From an uncultured Saprospiraceae bacterium (GTDB taxonomy: Bacteria; Bacteroidota; Bacteroidia; Chitinophagales; Saprospiraceae), in contig CALJKQ010000102.1 of NCBI GenBank assembly GCA_937973565.1, positions 1 through 29,242 of the forward strand: a stretch of DNA of 29,242 nucleotides, read 5' to 3'. The translations under genes and the position numbers were made by a program. Below the pieces are notes generated by a model. It saw only the letters and a program-made list of their open reading frames with translations. It ran no database searches and was not told the DNA's origin. This document shows, in pieces, positions 1 to 7,189 of this stretch (within the stretch, counting starts at the first letter, position 1; each line of letters starts with the position of its first letter).

Positions 1-609
1 GGCAATGGTCAGACCCTGTCCGGGATTGATGGCTGCCGTGGTTTCCCCTTTGATGGTACGACCTTCCTGGCGGATGGTGGCTTCCTTGCCATTTTCGCCT
101 TCCATGCCGGTGAACACCCGGAGATTGTTGTATCGGATGCTGATGCTATCGGGCAGCAATACGGAAAATGAAGCTTTTTCGATTACAGCCTGCCAGTCGT
201 TGCCGGTAATGTTCCAATAAAACTCGCTGTATTCAGGCGTAGATATGAAAGGACCCTCAACGGTGTAGCGAATGATGTATTTCTGTGGGCCGGAGAGGTA
301 GACATCGGGGTCGCCGATGCGGATGGATTTCATGCCACTTTTTTTACTCACCTTGTAAGGGTGGTTGTCAACCGAGATATCGGAAATTTCGGTTTCGTAT
401 TTCATGCCGTTGTTGCTGAAACGATAGGGAATGTCGCGGAAGATGCCCCTTTTTTGTTCCGTAAAAAATACATCTAAGGTTTCGGTTACCTGGATTTTTC
501 CCTCTTTGGAAATTTGAATTTGAGCGTCAAAAGAATTGATTTTAAAGCCTTGAGAAAAAGAACTTACAAGGCATACCATCAAAAAAGAAAGCGTAAATAA
601 ATGTCTCAT
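1..609 (-). CDS. DUF2207 domain membrane protein, N-terminal part (runs off left edge)
   Basis: The reverse strand is open from an ATG at 609-607 to base 1 (203 codons, no stop). The product begins with a signal peptide (MRHLFTLSFLMVCLVSSFSQ). It then carries the hallmark of DUF2207 proteins, an extracytoplasmic beta domain with the motif RGIFRDIPYR near residues 53-62 and, further on, YIIRYTVEG and EFYWNITGNDW. Known DUF2207 proteins have this N-terminal domain followed by membrane helices and a low-complexity C terminus; those parts lie outside the window. Function is unknown for the family. The start is fixed by the signal peptide immediately after the ATG. It is divergent from the transporter at 843, with about 230 bases between them in which I found no perfect promoter. 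Confidence 0.9.
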   Translation of the reverse strand, partial: MRHLFTLSFLMVCLVSSFSQGFKINSFDAQIQISKEGKIQVTETLDVFFTEQKRGIFRDIPYRFSNNGMKYETEISDISVDNHPYKVSKKSGMKSIRIGDPDVYLSGPQKYIIRYTVEGPFISTPEYSEFYWNITGNDWQAVIEKASFSVLLPDSISIRYNNLRVFTGMEGENGKEATIRQEGRTIKGETTAAINPGQGLTIA

Positions 610-842
610 GAAAGCAAGATTTTCAAACCTTCCAACGATGGGGTACAAAGATTGGTTCAACAAAGCAGGGATTAACGACCAATGTCATGAGACAGCCAAT
701 CAACAGCTGAAAAGTTACGATGAAAGGGGCTTCAACCCTTTTTATTCGATATGTTAAATATTATTTGGTGGAATAGAAATTTATAACATAAAATTTTCCA
801 GCATCCAAATTCTGATTACATTTACAGAATAATAGTTTGTCG

Positions 843-1781
843 TTGAAGAAAAAACTGAAACAGCTTGCGCAGGTCAGGCACCGTCCCAATTTCATGGCTT
901 ATGCCTGTCTGGTGGGTGTGTGTTTCTTTTGGGGCACTACCTGGGTGGTGAGTGCCTGGACGGTGCGACAAGGTGTTTCGGCTTTGCAGGTAGCGGCTGT
1001 AAGGCAGGTCATAGCGGGCATTATCCTGTGTGTTTCCTTGTGGTGGGTGCACAAAGATCAACTGGCGCTGCCATCGTGGAAGGATACTTTTTTGTTGGCT
1101 TTTCTCAACTTCGTGTGCAGCAATGCGCTGAGTACCTGGGGTGTCAAGTACATTCCCGGCGGACTGGGTTCGATTGTAGGAGCGGCGTACCCGCTGTGGA
1201 TTGTAGTTCTGTACACCTGGTTTTTCGGAAGGAAGATTTCGGCTGCCATTTGGGTGGGCATGCTTTTGGCTTTTTTTGGTCTGGTGCTGGTCTTTTATCC
1301 GTCGCTGATGGGAGCCGATGTAAAAGGTAATTTTGTTTTTGGTTTTGCCTTGTCGGTCTTCAGTTCCATCACCTGGGCCCTGGGCACCATCTATACCAAA
1401 AGACAGGCCGATCGAAAAGTGAATCCCTATTTCAGCATAGGCTTACAGATGTTGTTGAGTGGCAGCGTACTTTGCCTCGTCTTGTACATGGGAGGACAGT
1501 TTACCCCCTTGCAGGCCATACCGTCGGGCGTGTGGGGAGGAATAGGATACCTGACTTTGGTCGGCAGTCTGATTGCCTTCAGTTGTTTTTTGTATGCACT
1601 CAAACACCTGCCGGCTGAGCAGGTGAGTATATATGCTTACGTGAATCCGATCGTAGCCTTATTCATCAGTCATTTTACCATGGGAGAAGCCATAACGCCT
1701 ATGTTGCTCATGGGTACCGCCGTGGTGATTGTAGGCGTGTATAGCATCAACCGCGCCTTTAAAATGGAGGCTGTAAGCTAA
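843..1781 (+). CDS. EamA/DMT-superfamily permease
   Basis: About 310 residues with some ten hydrophobic segments in two similar halves, the layout of EamA-type (RhaT-like, drug/metabolite transporter superfamily) inner-membrane permeases. The first helix contains the typical FFWGTTWV signature and the second half has the repeated helix ending in a short basic tail. Substrate cannot be told from sequence. The frame is also open to a TTG at 837, and an ATG at 894 sits just before helix 1. I prefer TTG 843 because it is followed by a lysine-rich codon run and lies 18 nt after a near-consensus -7 box TACATTTA (817-824), the distance seen at other promoters here. The stop overlaps by 4 nt the stop of the convergent peroxiredoxin gene. 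Confidence 0.85.
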   Translation: MKKKLKQLAQVRHRPNFMAYACLVGVCFFWGTTWVVSAWTVRQGVSALQVAAVRQVIAGIILCVSLWWVHKDQLALPSWKDTFLLAFLNFVCSNALSTWGVKYIPGGLGSIVGAAYPLWIVVLYTWFFGRKISAAIWVGMLLAFFGLVLVFYPSLMGADVKGNFVFGFALSVFSSITWALGTIYTKRQADRKVNPYFSIGLQMLLSGSVLCLVLYMGGQFTPLQAIPSGVWGGIGYLTLVGSLIAFSCFLYALKHLPAEQVSIYAYVNPIVALFISHFTMGEAITPMLLMGTAVVIVGVYSINRAFKMEAVS

Positions 1782-2227
1782 AGTGAGGCGAGTACCTCAG
1801 TGATCAATTCGCCCTGTTTGGCAGCCGTGACATCATCAGCCACGTGCAGGATCACACCTTTTTCATTTATAAAATAGGCCTTGCGATAAACCCCGGTGAC
1901 CTCCTTGCCCATAAATATCTTGGGACCATAAGCCTCAAAGTCGTACATCATCTTTTTTTCCGGATCTGCCAGCAGGTCGATTTTTAGTCCGTACTTATCC
2001 ACAAATTTTTTGTGTTTGGCCGGCTTATCGGGGCTCACTCCAAAGATGCGGAACCCTTTGGCAGCAGCCAGCTCCACCACGTCATTGGCCGTAAATACCT
2101 GTTTATTGCAGGTAGGCGTATCGTCCTGCCCGTAAAAGAAAAGAATGTATTTGTGGCCCATCAGGGAGGAATGGGTGATCTCGATGCCGTTTTGGTTGAG
2201 GGCGGTGAAGGGAGGGATGGTATTCAT
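1778..2227 (-). CDS. bcp: Peroxiredoxin, BCP/PrxQ type, single cysteine
   Basis: 149-residue AhpC/TSA-fold thiol peroxidase that would reduce hydroperoxides in the cytoplasm. The peroxidatic site is the TPxC motif (DDTPTCNKQ, Cys40) after a YGQDD segment that corresponds to YPKDDTPGC in BCP. The second half has the FRIFGVSPDKPAKHKKFVDKY and VYRKAYFINEKG stretches of the family. Oddity: Cys40 is the only cysteine in the protein. The resolving cysteine found five residues later in many BCPs is phenylalanine-adjacent sequence here (CNKQVF), so it should act as a 1-Cys enzyme needing an external thiol. It is convergent with, and overlaps by 4 nt, the transporter gene. The upstream region holds a palindromic repeat at 2274-2303. 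Confidence 0.9.
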   Translation of the reverse strand: MNTIPPFTALNQNGIEITHSSLMGHKYILFFYGQDDTPTCNKQVFTANDVVELAAAKGFRIFGVSPDKPAKHKKFVDKYGLKIDLLADPEKKMMYDFEAYGPKIFMGKEVTGVYRKAYFINEKGVILHVADDVTAAKQGELITEVLASL

Positions 2228-2273
2228 TTTGATGAAATTTTAGGACGAAATTAATCAATTATGGTAATTCGTT

Positions 2274-2303
2274 GGGGCGGATGGCCATCCGCCCCGTACG
2301 GGG
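2274..2303. repeat. Two overlapping perfect palindromes
   Basis: Bases 2274-2295 form a 22-base perfect palindrome (core GGATGGCCATCC). Its last four bases CCCC start a second perfect palindrome CCCCGTACGGGG at 2292-2303. The two hairpins share CCCC and cannot form at once. The GGGCGRATGGCCATYCGCCC type resembles dispersed intergenic palindromes I recall from many bacterial genomes, but I cannot count copies elsewhere. It lies between the peroxiredoxin gene and the toxin gene. Confidence 0.75.
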
Positions 2304-2314
2304 ATAAAATTTTA

Positions 2315-2322
2315 TATCTTTG
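2315..2322 (+). promoter_or_regulatory. -7 box TATCTTTG upstream of the toxin gene
   Basis: Exact match to the Bacteroidota -7 consensus TANNTTTG. No TTG is present at the expected 17-20 bp upstream, where the palindromic repeat lies, so this is a half-supported promoter. It would give an mRNA leader of roughly 85-125 bases for the toxin gene. Confidence 0.4.
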
Positions 2323-2450
2323 ATTAAATTTGGGAGGATGCTAAGAAAATTATTAGATTTTTTTTAGTGAAAGATGAAGCGGTAAATGGATGAAGCTGTT
2401 AAGAGATAAGGATGGTATCGGTTTATTTAAGAAGCTGTCTGCTTTTTGAT

Positions 2451-4004
2451 ATGTTCAGAAAAAGTAAAAAGAAAATCATTTTCGAATTGGTAATGGCAGT
2501 CACTACATTTGGAGCTGCTCAAGCTAAAGTTACGATGTCTTTGTATAAGTGGATAGATAAAATAAATTCAGGAGGTCTGGGTGATATGTTAAGTTCCGTA
2601 TTTGACAAGGCTAAGACTATGGGAGGAAAGGTAAAGAATTTGTTTTCAAAATGCAAAATCCTTGGTACGGGTTGCTTTGTAAAAGACACACCCGTTTTAA
2701 TAGCAGGTACATCCCATTCAATATCACTACGAAATACTTTCCCAGCCTACGCAATGGCTGCTTTGCCCCTCGTGTCACCGGTACCCATCCAAGACGTATC
2801 CCTCCTCGACTACGCCGTCACCCACAAAAGTGTCAATGAGGCTTCAATCAGTGAAAGCAATGTATCATACAACCTAACAGCCAGTGCGGACGATACCTAT
2901 AAAATTGACACCCACAAAGTGCCAAGTCGAAGTCAAGACCTCTATACAAGCGATGAACAGAGACTTCGGGATCAATATGAAATCGATGAGGATAACTGGC
3001 ATGAAGTAGCTTTTGAAGAAGTCAATGGCACCTCCACTTGTAGGCTGGCGCTGCACAATGACTGGATAATAAAACATGGCTATGCAGTGGATGGCATTGT
3101 AGAAATGAATCTGCCAGAACAGGGGATCTCAGGGCCATTTAAGATCACAGCCATCAAACACATCATCCCCCAGAAGAAGCCGGTGGATGAAGACCCTGAT
3201 GACGAATGGGAATATAAACCGGTAACCGGCTTATTCACCCACCGGAGTGACCAGGTCCACACCCTGGCTTTTGCAAGTGAGGATGACTCACAAGTAGAGA
3301 CGCTTGGTGTCACCGCTGCCCATCCGATTTTCTCTACCACCCACCTGGACTGGCGACTAGCCGGTGAACTGGAAGCCGGTGAAAAGGTACTGACTTATAA
3401 TGGTGAAGCCACCGTGCTCAGCAATGAGCGTAAGCCGGGAAATGAGTATGTCTACAACCTCGAGGTTAAGGATTTGCATAACTTCCTTGTGGGGGACTTT
3501 GGGGTGGTGGTGCATAATGGGTGTTGGAAATCTTATATGGAATCATTCTTTGTAAAATACACAAAGAAAGCTGATCCAGATAATGATTGGGTTGATTACA
3601 TAATAGAAAGTAAGCCTGGCAGTTTGAAAGAAAGACAACAACTAAGTAGATTAGGAGCATATCAACAAAAAAGAATGACTGTATTAACAAAAGACAAAAC
3701 AGGTCAAGACCTTCCAGGTATCGATGGAATTAGTGATGATGGTAGGCCAATATCATTAAAAGAAGTAACGGAGTACAATACTAATACATTAATAGAAAAA
3801 ATTAAGGACATTGGAAAAAAAGGAGTTAATGCAAAAAACAACTCCTTACCTCAGCTAGTTGATCTAGATGGCATGGTTACTGCAACAAAATTTTCTAAGG
3901 CAGAAATAAAAGCAGCGATTGATGCCGCAAGAACTAATGAGTCCACAATGTCGATTGTAAAGAAAATATTCATAGAAGGAAGTGATGGATCAGAATGGTA
4001 TTAG
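2451..4004 (+). CDS. Hint-domain polymorphic toxin
   Basis: About 517 residues from ATG 2451; an in-frame ATG at 2412 adds 13. I prefer 2451 because it starts a plausible signal peptide (basic RKSKKK, hydrophobic stretch, AAQA cleavage site). Numbering from 2412: a Hint (intein-like self-cleaving) domain runs from Cys88 in GTGCFVKDTPV, through the TAAHPIF histidine (His304), to VVVHNG with His368-Asn369. After it comes a roughly 160-residue C-terminal domain starting at Cys371. That tip carries LPGIDGISDDGRPISLKE, whose spacing of D then SLK recalls PD-(D/E)xK nucleases (inference, weak). Such Hint domains release C-terminal toxins in polymorphic toxin systems. The protein lacks the long RHS or repeat stalk usual in the class. 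The tip is visibly more AT-rich than the Hint part, and the stop overlaps the next gene. Confidence 0.8.
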   Translation: MFRKSKKKIIFELVMAVTTFGAAQAKVTMSLYKWIDKINSGGLGDMLSSVFDKAKTMGGKVKNLFSKCKILGTGCFVKDTPVLIAGTSHSISLRNTFPAYAMAALPLVSPVPIQDVSLLDYAVTHKSVNEASISESNVSYNLTASADDTYKIDTHKVPSRSQDLYTSDEQRLRDQYEIDEDNWHEVAFEEVNGTSTCRLALHNDWIIKHGYAVDGIVEMNLPEQGISGPFKITAIKHIIPQKKPVDEDPDDEWEYKPVTGLFTHRSDQVHTLAFASEDDSQVETLGVTAAHPIFSTTHLDWRLAGELEAGEKVLTYNGEATVLSNERKPGNEYVYNLEVKDLHNFLVGDFGVVVHNGCWKSYMESFFVKYTKKADPDNDWVDYIIESKPGSLKERQQLSRLGAYQQKRMTVLTKDKTGQDLPGIDGISDDGRPISLKEVTEYNTNTLIEKIKDIGKKGVNAKNNSLPQLVDLDGMVTATKFSKAEIKAAIDAARTNESTMSIVKKIFIEGSDGSEWY

Positions 4005-4578
4005 ACAAGTAGTTAATCAGTTTACAAGAAAGAAAGAACTATTTTATACTAGTTATTCTCTAAACTCGTTTTTCACAATTTCTGACTTATATAGATTATT
4101 AATATTAATTGATAAACATTACGATTATTTTTTAAAGGATAGTTTTGATGTGATTTCTGACTGGCATAATATTGAACATTTCGAATTTAATGACAAACAG
4201 GATTATGAATTATTAATATGTCCTAGTTTATTTTATCATGAAGGTATAGAATTAAAAAAAGATCCTATAAACGATGCTTTTAGCATATCAATAAATCCTG
4301 ATAGTAATTACCTGATTTTTAATATCTATGCAGATTTATACACAGACATTAGATATGGATTGGATGAAAAAAATCAGTATTATAAGATAATTCAATCTCA
4401 TGCAGCTGAATTGAATAGGAAAAAATTGTCCAATTTTTTAAAGGAACTAGAAGTGGTTTTGGACGGTAAAATTTCAGAATATAATACGGATAATCATCTT
4501 ACGAAGGAATCTATATTTAAATATGGATTTAGAGATAACGCTGCTCTAATCGAAGATGATTATAAAGATGAACTTTAA
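3982..4578 (+). CDS. Presumed immunity protein for the Hint toxin
   Basis: About 198 residues, no signal peptide, rich in Asp/Glu, Ile, Tyr and Asn, cytosolic in appearance. I recognise no family. It begins with GTG at 3982 or ATG at 3985, inside the last 23 bases of the toxin gene in another frame, so the two are co-transcribed and probably translationally coupled. Position directly after a Hint-toxin C-terminal domain is the usual place of the cognate immunity gene, and that is the basis of the call. The base composition is strongly AT-rich (long runs of A and T) compared with the flanking genes, which points to recent acquisition together with the toxin tip. Confidence 0.65.
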   Translation: MMDQNGIRQVVNQFTRKKELFYTSYSLNSFFTISDLYRLLILIDKHYDYFLKDSFDVISDWHNIEHFEFNDKQDYELLICPSLFYHEGIELKKDPINDAFSISINPDSNYLIFNIYADLYTDIRYGLDEKNQYYKIIQSHAAELNRKKLSNFLKELEVVLDGKISEYNTDNHLTKESIFKYGFRDNAALIEDDYKDEL

Positions 4579-4650
4579 ATTATAAAGCCTAACACTTCAG
4601 CTTGTTAAAAATGAAAGAGCCCTGAATCCAGGTTATTACTATTGAAGTTT

Positions 4651-4723
4651 ATTGCCCTTAGCGAAGCGTATTGCACTAAGCGAAGCGTATTGACCTAAGC
4701 GCGAAGCGCGAATTGCCCCCCCC
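4651..4723. repeat. Short degenerate tandem repeat
   Basis: Three consecutive units begin with ATTG and end in an AAGCG-type motif: 4651-4669 and 4670-4688 (both 19 bases, two mismatches apart) and 4689-4711 (23 bases, with CGCGAAGCGCG able to form a small hairpin). A fourth truncated unit ATTG then runs into eight C residues (4716-4723). It fills the gap between the immunity gene and the stop of the MscS gene. Confidence 0.75.
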
Positions 4724-4725
4724 TT

Positions 4726-5547
4726 TCAACTCACCACCTTCACCTCCCTCAACGGATACGGTATGTCAATACTATTGGCTCTGAAATCCAGCAGGATTTT
4801 TTTGCGTAGGTCGGATAGGACTTTTTCGATGAAAAATAGCTCGTCGGAATAGATGACGAGTTTGAGGGAGATGCTGTATTCACCCAGAGAGGTCACCTGT
4901 ACGGTGGGTCTTGGGTTAGGAACGATGTCGGGCAGGGCGGAGGCGGCATTGAGGAGGATGCGCTCTACTTTGTCGATGTCTTCTTTGTAGCCCACCTGCA
5001 CATCGATGGTGAAGCGGGCGGGGCTTTCGTTGTGGCTCCAGTTGGTGACGTTGTTGGCTACCAACTTGGAATTGGGTACGATGATGAAGACGAGGTCGCG
5101 GGTTTTGATTTCGGTGGTGCGGAGTTTGATGTTCTTTACCACGCCCACCATGCCGTCGATCACCACGATGTCGCCTACCGCGATGTTGCCTTCAATGAGG
5201 AGGATGAAGCCCGCCAGGAGATCGGAAAAGGTATTTTGGAGACCCAGACCGAGGCCTACAAGCAGACCGGCGGAGCCCAGCACCACGGCTGAAAGTTTGA
5301 AGCCAAAGACTTTGAGCACAAAAAGGAAGGCGATGAAGTAGATGACATATTTAATAATACGCGATACCGCAAAGGCCCTGCCCGGGTCGATTTCTCTCTT
5401 TTTGGCATAGGTACGGATGAAAAGCCGGTATAAAAATAACTCAACGATCTTGGCTATCAGGAGGATAAGTGCCGTATAAAACAGACTGCCTGCCGTCAAA
5501 GTAAAGCTCCCCATTTTTAAAAGGGGGTAATTCCATAAGCCGCTCAT
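4726..5547 (-). CDS. Small-conductance mechanosensitive channel, MscS family
   Basis: 273 residues. Three hydrophobic segments in the first 120 residues end in the pore helix with alternating Gly/Ala (VLGSAGLLVGLGLGLQNTFSDLLAGF), followed by the MscS beta domain (GDIVVIDGMVGVVKNIKLRTTEI, IIVPNSKLVANNVTNWS). A C-terminal alpha/beta domain ends in the family-typical IDIPYPLREV. The channel opens under membrane tension to release solutes during osmotic downshock. This is the core MscS length, without extra helices or a cyclic-nucleotide domain. Upstream on the reverse strand there is a perfect -7 box TATTTTTG (5591-5584) but no good -33 TTG. The stop is next to the tandem repeat at 4651-4723. 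Confidence 0.9.
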   Translation of the reverse strand: MSGLWNYPLLKMGSFTLTAGSLFYTALILLIAKIVELFLYRLFIRTYAKKREIDPGRAFAVSRIIKYVIYFIAFLFVLKVFGFKLSAVVLGSAGLLVGLGLGLQNTFSDLLAGFILLIEGNIAVGDIVVIDGMVGVVKNIKLRTTEIKTRDLVFIIVPNSKLVANNVTNWSHNESPARFTIDVQVGYKEDIDKVERILLNAASALPDIVPNPRPTVQVTSLGEYSISLKLVIYSDELFFIEKVLSDLRKKILLDFRANSIDIPYPLREVKVVS

Positions 5548-5818
5548 TGCCTAATAATATTTGGTAAAACTTGAATAAAAATGCAAAAATACTTCACTAA
5601 GGCTTAAAAAATGGGTAATTTAACTCGAAGTTTATATTTTCTATACGACAAAATGTCCAATAAGTGATTGTAAATGAACCCCTTATTTTCTTAAAAATTG
5701 TCAAATTGTGGAAAAATTTGGGTAAAAACTTTTCTTTATTACCAAAAAAATGTGACATTTGCGGTCTTTAAAAAAAAGAGCATCATTATTACAACCATAT
5801 AATAAACAAGGAAAAACG

Positions 5819-6133
5819 ATGAGGAAAGCTGATTTGGTAGCATCGATCGCAGACAAGACCGGAGTGGCAAAGGTAGATGTCCTGGTGACCATGGAAGCCT
5901 TTTTTAACGAGGTGAAAGACACTCTGGCTAAAGGGGAGAATGTTTACATCAGGGGCTTCGGCTCTTATGTGATCAAAAAAAGAGCTAAAAAGATCGGCAG
6001 ACACATCAAAAAGAACAAAGCCATCGAAATTCCGGAGCACTTTATCCCTTCTTTCAAGCCCGCAAAAGTATTTGTGGAGCAGGTGAAAGAAAAGGTGACA
6101 TCTGCACCGGTTGACGAAGGAAACGAAGATTAA
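5819..6133 (+). CDS. HU-family DNA-binding protein
   Basis: 104 residues of the HU/IHF family of small dimeric DNA-bending nucleoid proteins. The N-terminal helices start MRKADLVASIADKTGVAK, followed by GENVYIRGFGSYVIKKRA (beta saddle). A DNA-binding arm with GRHIKKNKAIEIPEHFIP and the FKPAKVF end give the classic order. It is longer than the usual 90 residues because of an acidic tail (VDEGNED). The frame is open further upstream to 5759, but the ATG at 5819 matches the family start and is preceded by AAGGAAAAACG. A near-consensus -7 box GACATTTG lies at 5754-5761. The next gene starts 12 bases after the stop. Confidence 0.92.
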   Translation: MRKADLVASIADKTGVAKVDVLVTMEAFFNEVKDTLAKGENVYIRGFGSYVIKKRAKKIGRHIKKNKAIEIPEHFIPSFKPAKVFVEQVKEKVTSAPVDEGNED

Positions 6134-6145
6134 TCGCCGTAGCTG

Positions 6146-6910
6146 TTGAACCGTCAGCAGTTCATAGCGATAGGTGTCGCCCTGGTACTCTTTCTGGCCA
6201 TGTACTTTGGCTGTGAGACCAGACCGGCACAAGTCAGGAATCTTGAAAAGTCGAGAAGTCTTTCCCTGGAAGTAACGGGGATAGAAAACCTGATGCAGGA
6301 AGCCAGAAAAAAGGTAAACCCTTCGGATCTCGCTGCTTTGGATGCCATTTCGGAGTCGATGCAGCAAGACAGTCTGGCCACTCTTGAAATGTTGTCGTCC
6401 AAATGGTATGAGTTGGGGCAGCCCGCCATTGCCGGCTACTACGCAGAACAACTGGCCGATCTGAAAAAAGATGAAACCAGCTGGAGCATAGCAGGCACTA
6501 CCTACTGGCTCGGCTTAAAAGCATCTTCCGAAGATAAGGTGAGGCAGTTTTGTAAAGCCAAAGCACTTGCAGCTTTCGAAAAAGCCATGTCGCTCAACCC
6601 TTCGAATGTAGATCACAAAATCAACAAGGCCCTGTGTTTTGTTGAAATGCCGGATGAAGGAAACCCCATGCAGGGCATCCTGATGCTGAGGGAATTGAAC
6701 CAAAAGCATCCCGACAACGTGAATGTGATGGTGCAATTGGCCAGGCTGGCACTCAAGACCAACCAATTGGAGCGGGCTAAAGAACGATTGCAACAAGCCC
6801 TGGAAAGAGAGCCCGGCAACAACACAGCCAACTGCCTGATGGTGGAAACACTGGAAGCATTGGGAGACAAAGAAAATGCTGCGAAGTATCGCGAAATATG
6901 TAAAAAATAA
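6146..6910 (+). CDS. Membrane-anchored TPR-repeat protein
   Basis: 254 residues. TTG start, with an N-terminal hydrophobic anchor (IAIGVALVLFLAMYFGC, residues 7-23). The cysteine at 23 follows Y-F-G, which is a poor lipobox, so an uncleaved anchor is as likely as a lipoprotein. The rest is helical with TPR units, clearest around residues 130-250 (ALAAFEKAMSLNPSNVDHKIN, LERAKERLQQALEREPGNNTAN). TPRs mediate protein-protein contacts; the partner is unknown. The start is set by the position of the anchor, since the only nearby ATG lies inside it. It lies 12 bases after the HU gene and 26 bases before a ribosomal mini-gene, so the three are probably one transcript. Confidence 0.8.
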   Translation: MNRQQFIAIGVALVLFLAMYFGCETRPAQVRNLEKSRSLSLEVTGIENLMQEARKKVNPSDLAALDAISESMQQDSLATLEMLSSKWYELGQPAIAGYYAEQLADLKKDETSWSIAGTTYWLGLKASSEDKVRQFCKAKALAAFEKAMSLNPSNVDHKINKALCFVEMPDEGNPMQGILMLRELNQKHPDNVNVMVQLARLALKTNQLERAKERLQQALEREPGNNTANCLMVETLEALGDKENAAKYREICKK

Positions 6911-6936
6911 TTTTTTAACAATAAAATTTTGATCAC

Positions 6937-7032
6937 ATGCCTTGTGGTAAAAAAAGAAAAAGACATAAGATAGCTACACACAAAAGGAAGAAGAGACTGA
7001 GAAAAAACAGACACAAGAAGAAGAACAGATAG
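6937..7032 (+). CDS. AURKAIP1/COX24-domain mini-protein (ribosome-associated)
   Basis: A 31-residue, extremely basic protein: MPCGKKRKRHKIATHKRKKR followed by LRKNRHKKKNR. This is the sequence of the small AURKAIP1/COX24-domain proteins found across Bacteroidota, which are related to the mitochondrial small-subunit protein mS38 and are believed to be ribosomal. Most gene finders miss it because of its length. It starts 26 bases after the TPR gene in an A/T-rich leader, and a strong hairpin follows it. Its family members usually begin MPSGKKRKRHK; here residue 3 is Cys instead of Ser. Confidence 0.88.
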   Translation: MPCGKKRKRHKIATHKRKKRLRKNRHKKKNR

Positions 7033-7044
7033 TCTAGTCCCTTT

Positions 7045-7075
7045 CGTGGTGTGAAGCCATTCGGCTTCACCCACG
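7045..7075 (+). terminator. Strong hairpin after the HU-TPR-AURKAIP1 operon
   Basis: GTGAAGCC (7051-7058) pairs perfectly with GGCTTCAC (7063-7070) over an ATTC loop, extended by CGTGG/CCACG with one bulged T (7050). No T-run follows, so it is either a factor-dependent terminator or a 3'-end stabilising structure. Confidence 0.5.
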
Positions 7076-7189
7076 CAACATCCCAGTGACCGGCTCTTAG
7101 CAATTCCTATTTATATACTCCATTCTACACCTTAGGCAAGGATACGGCATGCGCTGTGTTCTGTTTTATCATTTGAATACTTTACAACT

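Noticed and set aside
2338..2370. Nine-codon frame MLRKLLDFF before the toxin gene
   Set aside because: Too short and without any family or start signal beyond chance.
4579..4725. Terminator for the immunity gene
   Set aside because: Only a four-pair CCTG/CAGG hairpin near 4620-4632 without a T-run; not enough to call.
5006..5341. Long plus-strand frames opposite the MscS gene
   Set aside because: Low-complexity shadow of a clear reverse-strand channel gene with family motifs.
5759..5818. 20-residue extension of HU
   Set aside because: It has no HU similarity and begins within a promoter-like sequence; the family start is ATG 5819.
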